Source: Brenneria populi
GTDB taxonomy: Bacteria > Pseudomonadota > Gammaproteobacteria > Enterobacterales > Enterobacteriaceae
Direction: 5' to 3'
DNA length: 64,000 bases
Assembly (NCBI RefSeq): GCF_036016195.1
Contig: NZ_JAYWTM010000011.1
Coordinates: 1 to 64,000 of the forward strand
Made by a program: the position numbers and the translations under genes. Under the pieces are notes generated by a model that saw nothing but the letters and a program-made list of their open reading frames with translations, ran no database searches and was not told the DNA's origin. Shown here piece after piece: positions 34,993 to 43,284 of this stretch. Position 1 is the first letter of the stretch, and the number at the start of each line of letters is the position of its first letter.

Positions 34993-35916
34993 ATGTCCCA
35001 TATTCACGACCGGCTTGACTGGAATCTGTTGCGTACTTTCCTGGCGATTGTGCAGGAAGGGAGCATCAGCCGCGCGGCGGCCCGGTTACACCTGACGCAG
35101 CCGGCGGTCAGCCTGGCGCTGAAAAGACTGGAGGATCGGCTGGATGAAAATCTGATCTCCCGCAACGGCGCCAACTTCAATCTGACGTCGGCCGGCGAGT
35201 TGGTTTATCGCGAAGCCCTAACCATTTACGGCAGTATCGCCCGGCTGTCGATGGCGGTGCAGAACACCTCCCACGACCTTACCGGCGTCGTCCGTCTGGC
35301 GCTGGTTTCCGGGGTCAACAGCGACATCCTGGATAATGCGATATGCGACTTTCATCAAAACCATCCGCGCGTCAATTTCGAGATTGCCACCGGTTCAAGC
35401 GCCGATGTCCAGGAAGCCCTGCGCCATTACCAGGCGGGGATGGGCATCTGTTTGAAACATAAAACCGTGCCGGGGCTCTGCGATACGCCGTTACTGCATC
35501 AAAAATACTTTCTCTACTGCGGAAAACGTCACCCGCTGTTCGGACACCAGCATCTAAAGATTAGCGACCTGTATAATGAAGACTTCGTTTCTTTCGCCAG
35601 CGAACAGCTGGACGGCGTACTGGCGCCGCTGGCGCTGTTTCGGGCGCAGCAGACGCTGGAGGGACGGATTATCGGCACCAGCGCCAGCCTCGACGAGGTC
35701 AGACGGATGATCCGCGCCGGTCTGGGGATCGGCGCGCTGCCCGAACACGTGGTGAAAATGGAGGCGGAGGCGGGGCATCTGTGGAAGCTGCCCCCCTATG
35801 ACGGCATCGCGCGCATCACGCTCCATCTGATGTGGAATCAGGAGCCTAAATACAATCAGGCCGAAGAAGCCTTCTTCCAGCGCCTGCGGGAGGCGCTGCA
35901 TCTGGCGGGCTACTGA
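34993..35916 (+). CDS. LysR-family transcriptional regulator
   Basis: A 307-aa LysR regulator. The helix-turn-helix is LRTFLAIVQEGSISRAAARLHLTQPAVSLALKRLEDRL. ATG 34993 is preferred over 34987 because AGAGGA is then eight bases upstream. Its 3' end overlaps the convergent DppF-like gene by seven bases, and it may control that operon, although LysR genes more often sit at the promoter end (inference). Confidence 0.87.
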   Translation: MSHIHDRLDWNLLRTFLAIVQEGSISRAAARLHLTQPAVSLALKRLEDRLDENLISRNGANFNLTSAGELVYREALTIYGSIARLSMAVQNTSHDLTGVVRLALVSGVNSDILDNAICDFHQNHPRVNFEIATGSSADVQEALRHYQAGMGICLKHKTVPGLCDTPLLHQKYFLYCGKRHPLFGHQHLKISDLYNEDFVSFASEQLDGVLAPLALFRAQQTLEGRIIGTSASLDEVRRMIRAGLGIGALPEHVVKMEAEAGHLWKLPPYDGIARITLHLMWNQEPKYNQAEEAFFQRLREALHLAGY

Positions 35917-36734
35917 CGCTCGACCGACGCCGCCAGGCGGGTATTGCTCTGCGGCAGCAGCGTGGCCGCCAGCAGCTTCCGGGTGTAGTCATGGCGGGGA
36001 TTGGCGAACGTCGAGGCGCAGTCCCCCTGCTCCACCACCTTTCCCTGATACATCACGCAAACCCGATCCGACAGATGCTCCACCACCGCCAGATTGTGGC
36101 TGATAAACACCATCGCCAGATTAAACTCGCGCTTTAGCGCCAGCAGCAGGTTGATGATCTGCGCCTGAACCGAAACGTCCAGCGCGCTGGTCGGCTCGTC
36201 GCAAATCAGCGCCGCCGGATTGAGAATCAGCGCCCGGGCGATCGCCACCCGCTGCCGCTGCCCGCCGGACAGCTCGCCCGGATAGGCGTGCGCCAGCCGG
36301 CGGGGAAACCCCACTCGATCCAGCATCTCCAGCACCTCGCGCCGCCACTCGCCGCCGCGCCAGTGAATTTTCAGCGGCTGCAACACCGTTTCATAAATGG
36401 TATAGGAGGGGTTCAGCGAGGAGTAGGGATCCTGAAATACCGGCTGCAGCAGGCTGGCGCGCGCTAAGCGCTCCATGCCGCGGATAGGCTGGCCGGAGAG
36501 CAGCACCTCGCCGCTTTCCGGCCGGTTCAGCCCCAGAATAATATTCGCCAGCGTGCTTTTACCACAGCCGGACTCGCCCACCAGCCCGAGCGTTTCGCCC
36601 GCCCGCAGCGTCAGCGATACGTCGCTCAGCGCCTGTATCCGTTTGGCGGGCTTCATCAGACCGCCGCCAAGCCGGAAAGAGTGGCTGACCCCGTTCACCG
36701 CGAGCAGCGGCACCTTTTCCGTATCACGATTCAT
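35910..36734 (-). CDS. Peptide/opine-type ABC transporter ATPase (DppF-like)
   Basis: A 274-aa oligopeptide-type ATPase. Walker A GESGCGKST, signature LSGGQRQRVAIARAL, Walker B LICDEPTSALDVSVQAQ. ATG 36734 overlaps the upstream DppD-like stop codon by one base. It pairs with the DppD-like subunit as in Dpp, Opp and nickel systems. Confidence 0.9.
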   Translation of the reverse strand: MNRDTEKVPLLAVNGVSHSFRLGGGLMKPAKRIQALSDVSLTLRAGETLGLVGESGCGKSTLANIILGLNRPESGEVLLSGQPIRGMERLARASLLQPVFQDPYSSLNPSYTIYETVLQPLKIHWRGGEWRREVLEMLDRVGFPRRLAHAYPGELSGGQRQRVAIARALILNPAALICDEPTSALDVSVQAQIINLLLALKREFNLAMVFISHNLAVVEHLSDRVCVMYQGKVVEQGDCASTFANPRHDYTRKLLAATLLPQSNTRLAASVERQ

Positions 36735-37714
36735 CACTGTTCCTCCCAGGTGCGCACGCACTCATAGCGGTGCTCCGTTCCGTTTTGCCGCAGCGGCAAC
36801 GCCTGCTGACAGACAGGCTGGCGCCAGGCACAGCGCCAGCGGAACGCGCACCCTTCCATTTCGCCCAACAGCTCCGGCACCCGGCCGTCGATAACCGGCA
36901 GATCGGAGCCGGGCGGCGTTTTTCCCGGAATGGGAATACTGGCGATCAGCCCGCGGGTATAGGGGTGCTGCGCATGTTCCAGCAACTCGCCGACGGGCGC
37001 GGATTCGACGATGCGCCCGGCGTACATCACGCTGACTTTATCCGCCATCGCCGCCACCACGCCGAAATCGTGGGTAATCAGCAAGAGGGCGAAGTTTAGC
37101 TTTTGCGCCAGCTCGCGAATCAGCGTCAAAATCTGCGCCTGGATGGTAACGTCCAGCGCCGTGGTCGGTTCATCGGCGATCAACAGCGACGGTTTTCCCA
37201 TCAGCGCCATGGCAATAATGATGCGCTGGCGCTGGCCGCCCGAGAACTGGTGCGGGTACTGGCGAATACGCTCCGCCGGCTGGGGAACGCCCACCTGCTC
37301 CAGCAGCTGTATCGCCCGCTGGTGCGCCTGTTCGCGGCTAATCGACTCATGCCGCATCACGCCTTCGATCATCTGTCTTTCGATGGAGAGCGTCGGATTC
37401 AGGGTGGTCATGGGATCCTGAAAAATGATCGAGATATCACGCCCGCGCAGCTTATTCATCTGCCGCTGCGACAGCTTATCCAGCGATTGTCCCCGAAACA
37501 GCATCTGCCGCGCGCTGATTTTCGCTTTACTGGTTTGCAGGCCGAGCAGCGACAGCGCGGTAATCGATTTGCCGCAGCCGGATTCGCCCACCAGGCACAG
37601 CGTCTCCCCGGCGCGCAGGTCGAAGTCCACGCCGCGCACCACATGGAACGTCCCCTGCGCGGTAGGAATCGCGATCTGCAGATCGCGTACTGTCAGTATC
37701 GGCTCATTACTCAT
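36734..37714 (-). CDS. Peptide/opine-type ABC transporter ATPase (DppD-like)
   Basis: A 326-aa ATPase. Walker A GESGCGKSI, signature FSGGQRQRIIIAMAL, Walker B LLIADEPTTALDVTIQAQ. The C-terminal oligopeptide/dipeptide extension has four cysteines near GCAFRWRCAWRQPVC, a typical Fe-S/metal-like cluster motif of DppD/OppD. ATG 37714 (MSNEPILTVRDL) overlaps the permease stop codon (ATGA); an upstream in-frame start is not supported. Confidence 0.9.
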   Translation of the reverse strand: MSNEPILTVRDLQIAIPTAQGTFHVVRGVDFDLRAGETLCLVGESGCGKSITALSLLGLQTSKAKISARQMLFRGQSLDKLSQRQMNKLRGRDISIIFQDPMTTLNPTLSIERQMIEGVMRHESISREQAHQRAIQLLEQVGVPQPAERIRQYPHQFSGGQRQRIIIAMALMGKPSLLIADEPTTALDVTIQAQILTLIRELAQKLNFALLLITHDFGVVAAMADKVSVMYAGRIVESAPVGELLEHAQHPYTRGLIASIPIPGKTPPGSDLPVIDGRVPELLGEMEGCAFRWRCAWRQPVCQQALPLRQNGTEHRYECVRTWEEQ

Positions 37715-38601
37715 CGTTTCACCTCCGCCCCGATGACGTCGCGCAGGCCGTCGCCAAACAGGTTGACCGCCAGCACCAGCAGGCAGAGCGCGCCGCCCGG
37801 CAAGGCAATCAGCCATGATTCAAATAGAATGTTATCGCGCCCTTCGGCGATCATCAGGCCCCAGGAGGGCGTCGGCGGCCTGACGCCCAGTCCGAGAAAG
37901 GAGAGCGCCGACTCCAGTAGAATCACGTTGGCGACCTCCAGCGTGGCGATAACAATAATGGTATTGCGCAGATTCGGCAGGATCTCCCGCAGCATGATAA
38001 ACAGGTGCGAGGCGCCGACGGCGCGCGCCGAACGCACAAACGCCTCGTTACGCAGCGACTGGGTTCGGGCGCGGGTGACGATGGCGAACTGATCCCACAC
38101 CAGCAGGCCCAGTATCGTCACCAGCGTCATGATGGACGCCCCTTTCAACGCCACCGCCGCCAGGGCGACCAGCACGATGGGCAGCGACAGACGCGTGGTG
38201 ATCAAAAAGCTGATCAGCATATCGACGCGGCCGCCGAAATAGCCCGCCAGCACGCCCAGCGAAGTGCCGATAATCCCGGCGACGATCACCACGCCGATGC
38301 CGATGCCCAGCGAGATGCGGGTGCCGTAAATCAAACGCGACAAATAATCTCGCCCGAGCTGGTCGGTGCCGAGCCAGTGGCCGGTGCTCTCGGCCGCTTG
38401 CCAGAACGGCGCGATCAGCCGATGGTCGAGATCCTGGGCGATGGGGTCGTATGGCGCCAGCCACGGCGCCAGCAGCGCGATGGCGATCATCAGCAGCAGA
38501 ATGCCGCCGCCCAGCAGCACCCCGGTTTTGCGAAAGCGTTTCAGGCTGCGACGGACCGGCTTGTTTTCCGGCAGCGCCGGCGAAGAATCTAACGATGACA
38601 T
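37711..38601 (-). CDS. Peptide-type ABC permease (DppC-like)
   Basis: A 296-aa permease. The cytosolic N-terminus and first helix are GVLLGGGILLLMIAIALLAP; the EAA-type loop reads RSARAVGASHLFIMLREILPN, and ESALSFLGLGVRPPTPSWG is the DppC hallmark. RBS GGAGT precedes ATG 38601. Confidence 0.9.
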   Translation of the reverse strand: MSSLDSSPALPENKPVRRSLKRFRKTGVLLGGGILLLMIAIALLAPWLAPYDPIAQDLDHRLIAPFWQAAESTGHWLGTDQLGRDYLSRLIYGTRISLGIGIGVVIVAGIIGTSLGVLAGYFGGRVDMLISFLITTRLSLPIVLVALAAVALKGASIMTLVTILGLLVWDQFAIVTRARTQSLRNEAFVRSARAVGASHLFIMLREILPNLRNTIIVIATLEVANVILLESALSFLGLGVRPPTPSWGLMIAEGRDNILFESWLIALPGGALCLLVLAVNLFGDGLRDVIGAEVKR

Positions 38602-38603
38602 TA

Positions 38604-39521
38604 TCAGGACTCCCTAATCCGCGGATCGAGCCAGGCATTAATCAGGTCGGCCAGCGTAGTCAGCACGACGTAAATCAGCGATAGGATCAGAATGATGCCC
38701 TGCACCACCGGCAGATCGCTGCGCAGCAGCGACTCCCAGGCCAGGCGCCCCAGGCCGTTGAGGGCAAACACGCTTTCAATAACGATAGAGCCGGACAGCA
38801 GGATGCCGAGCTGCACCGCCGCCACGGAAACCAGCGCCAGAATCGCGTTGCGCATGGCGTGATGTATGATGACGGCCGGCATGCCGATCCCTTTGGAGCG
38901 CGCCGTGCGGATATAATCGGCCTGCAGCACGTCGATCATGCTGGCCCGCATCAGCCGCATCAGCGCGGGCGTCGCGTAGTAGCTCAGCACAATCACCGGC
39001 AGCAGATACCCTTGCCAGCTGTCGGCGCCGGAAATGGGCACCACGCCCAGCCAGACGCCGAAGACCACGATCAGAATCAAACCGAGCCAGAAGCTGGGAA
39101 TGGCCTGCCCCGTCACCGCCACCAGCAGCGCCAGCCGGTCGATAACGCCGCCCGGTTTCAGCGCCCCCAGAACGCCCAAAGGAATGGCGACAACCAGCGC
39201 CAGCAGAAACGCGCTGACGCCGAGCATCAGCGTGACCGGAATACGTTCGCCGATAATCTGACCGACCGGCATATTGAAGTAGTAACTGTTCCCCAAATTG
39301 CCTTGCAGCACCCCGGCTATCCAACGCAGGTACTGTTCCGGCAACGGGCGATCGAAACCGTAAAGGTGGCGCACCAGTTCGGCATCCTGGGCGCTGGCGC
39401 CGGAGCCGGCGATGGCGATGGCCGGATCTCCGGCCAGGTAAGCCAGCGCAAAACTGATTGCCGAAACCGCCAGCGCGACCAGCGCGGCGACCGTCAATCT
39501 TTTTAATGCGAATATCAGCAT
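38604..39521 (-). CDS. Peptide-type ABC permease (DppB-like)
   Basis: A 305-aa permease. It has the DppB-like N-terminus (MLIFALKRLTVAALVALAVSAISF), the loop YIRTARSKGIGMPAVIIHHAMRNA and VIESVFALNGLGRLAWES. It lies two bp upstream of the DppC-like gene. Confidence 0.9.
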   Translation of the reverse strand: MLIFALKRLTVAALVALAVSAISFALAYLAGDPAIAIAGSGASAQDAELVRHLYGFDRPLPEQYLRWIAGVLQGNLGNSYYFNMPVGQIIGERIPVTLMLGVSAFLLALVVAIPLGVLGALKPGGVIDRLALLVAVTGQAIPSFWLGLILIVVFGVWLGVVPISGADSWQGYLLPVIVLSYYATPALMRLMRASMIDVLQADYIRTARSKGIGMPAVIIHHAMRNAILALVSVAAVQLGILLSGSIVIESVFALNGLGRLAWESLLRSDLPVVQGIILILSLIYVVLTTLADLINAWLDPRIRES

Positions 39522-39581
39522 GTCGGTACGCTCATTACAGTATAAAAATTAAAGCATGCCCGCCGCGGCGGGCGACAAGGC

Positions 39582-41105
39582 TCATTTCCAGCTTGATAAC
39601 CACCAGCGGGCGAACTCATCCGGCTGGGGCGTGAAGTTCAAATCTTTCGACAGGCCGTAGTTGATATTGTAGTTATACAGCGGTATCCAATAGGCCTGAT
39701 CGGCGATCTTCTTCAGCGCCAGGCTATAGTTTTGCTTGCGCACTTCATTATCCGGCGAAGCGTCCGCCACCTTTAGCCAGGCCGCCAGCTGGGCGTCTTT
39801 GACCATATCGTCATCGCCGCCGCCGAAGTAGTTGGACAGAATAAAGGCCACGTCGCCGATACCGTAGCTGCCCCAGTTGGACATCAGCGCGGGCAGCGTG
39901 CCGGCGCGCCACTTCTGTACCGCCGCCGCGAACTGGTTTTCATTCAATCTGACGCGAACGCCCACCTTGGCGAGATCGGAGGAGACCGCTTCAGCCACCG
40001 GCCGCGGAATGGCGGAAAACACCATTTCCAGATCAAAACCGTTCGGATAGCCAGCTTCTTTCAGCAGCGCTTTCGCTTTTTGCGGATCGTAGCCGTAGGC
40101 GGCGACATCCTGCTCACAGCCGAACTGCAACGGGTTACAGGCGGAATTCAGCACCTGAGAGGACGCCCCGCCGAAAACCTTGGCGATCTGCTGGCGGTTT
40201 ACCGCATACAGCATGGCCTTACGCACCAGCGGATTGGCGATCGGCGTGTCCGTCGCGTTCCCGGTGGCCAGGCTGACATAGGCGATGCGCATGATCGGCG
40301 CATTGATCATATTCACCCGTCCCGCCAGCCTTTTGGCCTGATCGGGGGGAACGCGCCAGATCCAGTCCAGCTTGCCGGACATCAATTCGGCGTATTGCGT
40401 GTTCATCTCCGGAATGGTGCGGATCACGATGCGTTTAATCGCCGGCTTCCCTTTCGGACTCCCGGCATAGTGCTGGTCGAAACGCTCCAGGACATAGCGC
40501 ACCCCCGGCGTCTGCTCGACCAGCTTATACGGCCCGGTGCCAACCGGATGCTCCGCCATGCCCGCCGACCCCTTCTCGGCGAAGTAGGCGTGCGGATAGA
40601 TCGGCAGCGCGTCGGCCAGCATTTCTACCGCGCCGGCGAACGGCTTGGCCATATGGATACGCACGGTATAGTCATCCACCTTTTCCACGCTGGCGATCCA
40701 ATCCACCGAAATTTGGAAGCGGGTGCCATAGGCCGGCTTGATGACGGTATTCAGCGTAGTGATGACGTCATCGGCGTTAAAGTCCGCGCCGTTATGAAAT
40801 TTAACCCCTTTACGCAGCGCGAATTCTATGGTTTTGTCGTCGGTGAATTTCCAGGACTGCGCCAGCGCCGGTTTGATCTCCCCGCTGCTCAAATCCTTAT
40901 ACAACAGGCCGTCATAAATGTGACGAGCGATGATCAACCCTTGCCGTCCGGCGATTTTGTAAGAGTCCAGCGGTTCAGGCTCATCGGAAAACGCCACGTT
41001 CAGCGTATCGTCGGCCTTTCCGGCCAGAACAGGCGCGCTGTGCAGCGCGGCGAAAGCCAGCGTGGTACCAAGCAGTGAAGCCAGCAGCGATTTTTTCAGC
41101 GTCAT
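39582..41105 (-). CDS. Peptide/opine-type solute-binding protein (family 5)
   Basis: A 507-aa periplasmic binding protein with a Sec signal (MTLKKSLLASLLGTTLAFAALHSAPVLA). Family 5 blocks are ALAQSWKFTDDKTIEFALRKGVKFHNGADFNADDV and GTGPYKLVEQTPG. ATG 41105 follows GGGGA; an ATG at 41120 lacks a good ribosome site. Such proteins bind short peptides, opines, nickel chelates or glutathione, so the ligand is open. It is followed by the permeases and preceded by catabolic genes. Confidence 0.88.
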   Translation of the reverse strand: MTLKKSLLASLLGTTLAFAALHSAPVLAGKADDTLNVAFSDEPEPLDSYKIAGRQGLIIARHIYDGLLYKDLSSGEIKPALAQSWKFTDDKTIEFALRKGVKFHNGADFNADDVITTLNTVIKPAYGTRFQISVDWIASVEKVDDYTVRIHMAKPFAGAVEMLADALPIYPHAYFAEKGSAGMAEHPVGTGPYKLVEQTPGVRYVLERFDQHYAGSPKGKPAIKRIVIRTIPEMNTQYAELMSGKLDWIWRVPPDQAKRLAGRVNMINAPIMRIAYVSLATGNATDTPIANPLVRKAMLYAVNRQQIAKVFGGASSQVLNSACNPLQFGCEQDVAAYGYDPQKAKALLKEAGYPNGFDLEMVFSAIPRPVAEAVSSDLAKVGVRVRLNENQFAAAVQKWRAGTLPALMSNWGSYGIGDVAFILSNYFGGGDDDMVKDAQLAAWLKVADASPDNEVRKQNYSLALKKIADQAYWIPLYNYNINYGLSKDLNFTPQPDEFARWWLSSWK

Positions 41106-41137
41106 ATCAGCGATCCCCATAAAGAGTTAGTAAAATG

Positions 41138-41770
41138 TCAGTGTTGATAACGGTAAATCTCGGCCAGACTCAATCCCTGCCGTAGCTTCTCGACAATCAG
41201 CGGCTCCTGGCGCTGAATGCGGAGCGCTTCTTCCACGTACTGCGCCATTTTCGCCGCGGGCAATGCGACAACGCCGTTTTCATCGGCCAGAACGATATCG
41301 CCGGGACAGACCGGCGTTCCGCCGCAGACCACCGGCTGGTTAACCGTGCCGCCGTGCTTTCCCCGTTTGGTGGTCAGCGGCGATCGCCCTTTGCACCAGA
41401 TGGGAAAATTATCGGCGCGGATAGCGGACAGATCGGTGACGTAGCCGTCCAGGATCACCGCGGCGATCCCGGCCTGCCGCGCGGCGGCCGTCATTACCGC
41501 GCCCCAGCAGGCATGGCGATCGTCATTGACGCGCTCAATCACCAATATGTCCCCCGGACGCGCGGCCGCCAGCGCCAGCGGCAGGCTGTAGCCGTCATCC
41601 TCCGGCAGCGACGCGGTCAGCGCCGGACCGCAGCGGCGCACGCTGTCCGGCAGCGCGCACTGCAGCTCAGGGCGCATAAAGCCCTGTTCGAGCAGGTGGC
41701 CCAGCGTGGCCGTTTCCACCTGCAATAGCTGCTCAATCAGCGTGCTCAACTCATCATGATGTAACGGCAT
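41138..41770 (-). CDS. RraA/HMG-aldolase family protein, atypical active site
   Basis: A 210-aa member of the RraA/4-hydroxy-4-methyl-2-oxoglutarate aldolase family (PGDILVIERVNDDRHACWGAVMTAAARQAGIAAVI, CPGDIVLADENGVVALP). Class II members carry G-x-V-R-D, where Arg binds the pyruvate part and Asp the metal. Here the segment is DGYVTDL: Asp is kept and Arg is replaced by Thr. Aldolase activity is therefore doubtful, and the substrate may differ. AAGGAG precedes ATG 41770. Confidence 0.78.
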   Translation of the reverse strand: MPLHHDELSTLIEQLLQVETATLGHLLEQGFMRPELQCALPDSVRRCGPALTASLPEDDGYSLPLALAAARPGDILVIERVNDDRHACWGAVMTAAARQAGIAAVILDGYVTDLSAIRADNFPIWCKGRSPLTTKRGKHGGTVNQPVVCGGTPVCPGDIVLADENGVVALPAAKMAQYVEEALRIQRQEPLIVEKLRQGLSLAEIYRYQH

Positions 41771-41796
41771 TGCTGTTCTCCTTCGTCGGTAGCGGC

Positions 41797-43284
41797 TCAG
41801 CGGGCAAGTTGGATCCAGGTTGATTTCGGGTCGGTATATTTATCCAGCGCGTGAACGGACTTGTCCCGGCCGAATCCCGACTGCTTACGGCCGCCGAACG
41901 GCATGGTTATCGCGCCGTCGGCATAGCAATTAACCCAGACCATACCGCTGTTCAGGCGGCGGGAAACGCGGTGCGCCTGGCTGAGATCGTCGGTCCAGAT
42001 CCCGGCGCCTAAACCGTAGTCGGTGTCGTTGGCCAGCGCCAGAGCCTCTTCTTCGCCGCTGAACCGGCACACGCCCAGCACCGGGCCGAAAATTTCGCGG
42101 CGCATGGCGACGTTGCCGTTGTCGCAGGCCAGAATGGTCGGATTCAGATACAGCCCGCCGGCCTGCGCCGGCATCGGCGTCAGAAGGCGCGCGCCGGCCT
42201 GCAGCGCGGCGTCAATGCCGTCAATCACCCGCTGATGCTGGGCGCTATCGACCATCGCCCCCACCCGCGTTTGCGGATCCAGCGGATCGCCCGGCAGATA
42301 GTTCTGCGCTTCCCGCAGCAGCAGCTCGATGAAACGCTCATAAATGGCGTCTTCCACGTACAGCCGCGAACCGGCGATGCACACCTCGCCCTGATTGATG
42401 AAGATCGCCGCCGCCGCCGTCGCCGCCGCCTGTTCCAGCCGCCGACAGCCGGCGAACACCAGGTGCGGCGACTTGCCGCCGCACTCCAGCCAGACGCGCT
42501 TGAGATTGGAGTCGGCCGCGTAGCGCATAAAATGTCTGCCCGTGGCGGTGGAGCCGGTGAAGGCCAGGCAATCCACCTCGTTATGCAGGCCGAGCGCGCG
42601 TCCGGCGACCGCCCCGCGGCCGGTGACCACCTGGAATACCCCGTCGGGGATCCCGGCCTGCCGGGCCAGTTCGGCCAGTTTCAACATGCTGAGGCTGGAC
42701 TGCTCCGCCGGTTTGACGATCACGCTGTTGCCGACAGCCAGCGCCGGCGCCAGTTTCCAGCAGCCGATCATCAGCGGGAAGTTCCAGGGCACCACCGCCG
42801 CCACCACGCCGACCGGTTCCCGCACCACCGTGGCCAAAACATCTTGCGGCGTGGGCAGCACTTCGTCGGTGGCGGTTTCGATCGCGCCGGCATAAAAGCG
42901 CAGGCAGCGAATGGATTCGGGAATATCAAACGCCATGCTGTCGCCGATGGGTTTCCCCATATCCAGGGTTTCCAGCAGGGCCAGCGTTTCGCTGTGCTCC
43001 TCCATCAGCTGCGCCAGCCGCTCCAGCGTTTTACGGCGCTCGGCGGGCGCGCGGCGCGACCACACGCCGCTGTCGAACGCCTGACGGGCATGGCGCACCG
43101 CGCGTTCGACGTCCGCTGCGCCGCAGTCGGCGATATCCGCCAGCTTATCGCCCGTCGCCGGGTTGAAGCTGGGCAAAACCGCGCCGCTTTCCGCATCGCT
43201 ATAGCCGGCGCCGATCCAGGCCCGACCCTCGAATTTCAGCTGCGCCGCGGCCTGTCGCCAGTACGCCAGAGAATAGTCGCTCAT
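41797..43284 (-). CDS. Aldehyde dehydrogenase (NAD(P)-dependent)
   Basis: A 495-aa aldehyde dehydrogenase (gamma-aminobutyraldehyde/PuuC-like). Motifs are VVPWNFPLMI, FTGSTATGRHFM, WLECGGKSPHLVF (general base Glu) and FINQGEVCIAGSRLYVE (catalytic Cys). C-terminal PFGGRKQSGFGRDKS is intact. ATG 43284 overlaps the ThDP-enzyme stop codon (ATGA); the frame is open further upstream but without homology. It probably oxidises the aldehyde made by the upstream decarboxylase-like enzyme (inference). Confidence 0.9.
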   Translation of the reverse strand: MSDYSLAYWRQAAAQLKFEGRAWIGAGYSDAESGAVLPSFNPATGDKLADIADCGAADVERAVRHARQAFDSGVWSRRAPAERRKTLERLAQLMEEHSETLALLETLDMGKPIGDSMAFDIPESIRCLRFYAGAIETATDEVLPTPQDVLATVVREPVGVVAAVVPWNFPLMIGCWKLAPALAVGNSVIVKPAEQSSLSMLKLAELARQAGIPDGVFQVVTGRGAVAGRALGLHNEVDCLAFTGSTATGRHFMRYAADSNLKRVWLECGGKSPHLVFAGCRRLEQAAATAAAAIFINQGEVCIAGSRLYVEDAIYERFIELLLREAQNYLPGDPLDPQTRVGAMVDSAQHQRVIDGIDAALQAGARLLTPMPAQAGGLYLNPTILACDNGNVAMRREIFGPVLGVCRFSGEEEALALANDTDYGLGAGIWTDDLSQAHRVSRRLNSGMVWVNCYADGAITMPFGGRKQSGFGRDKSVHALDKYTDPKSTWIQLAR

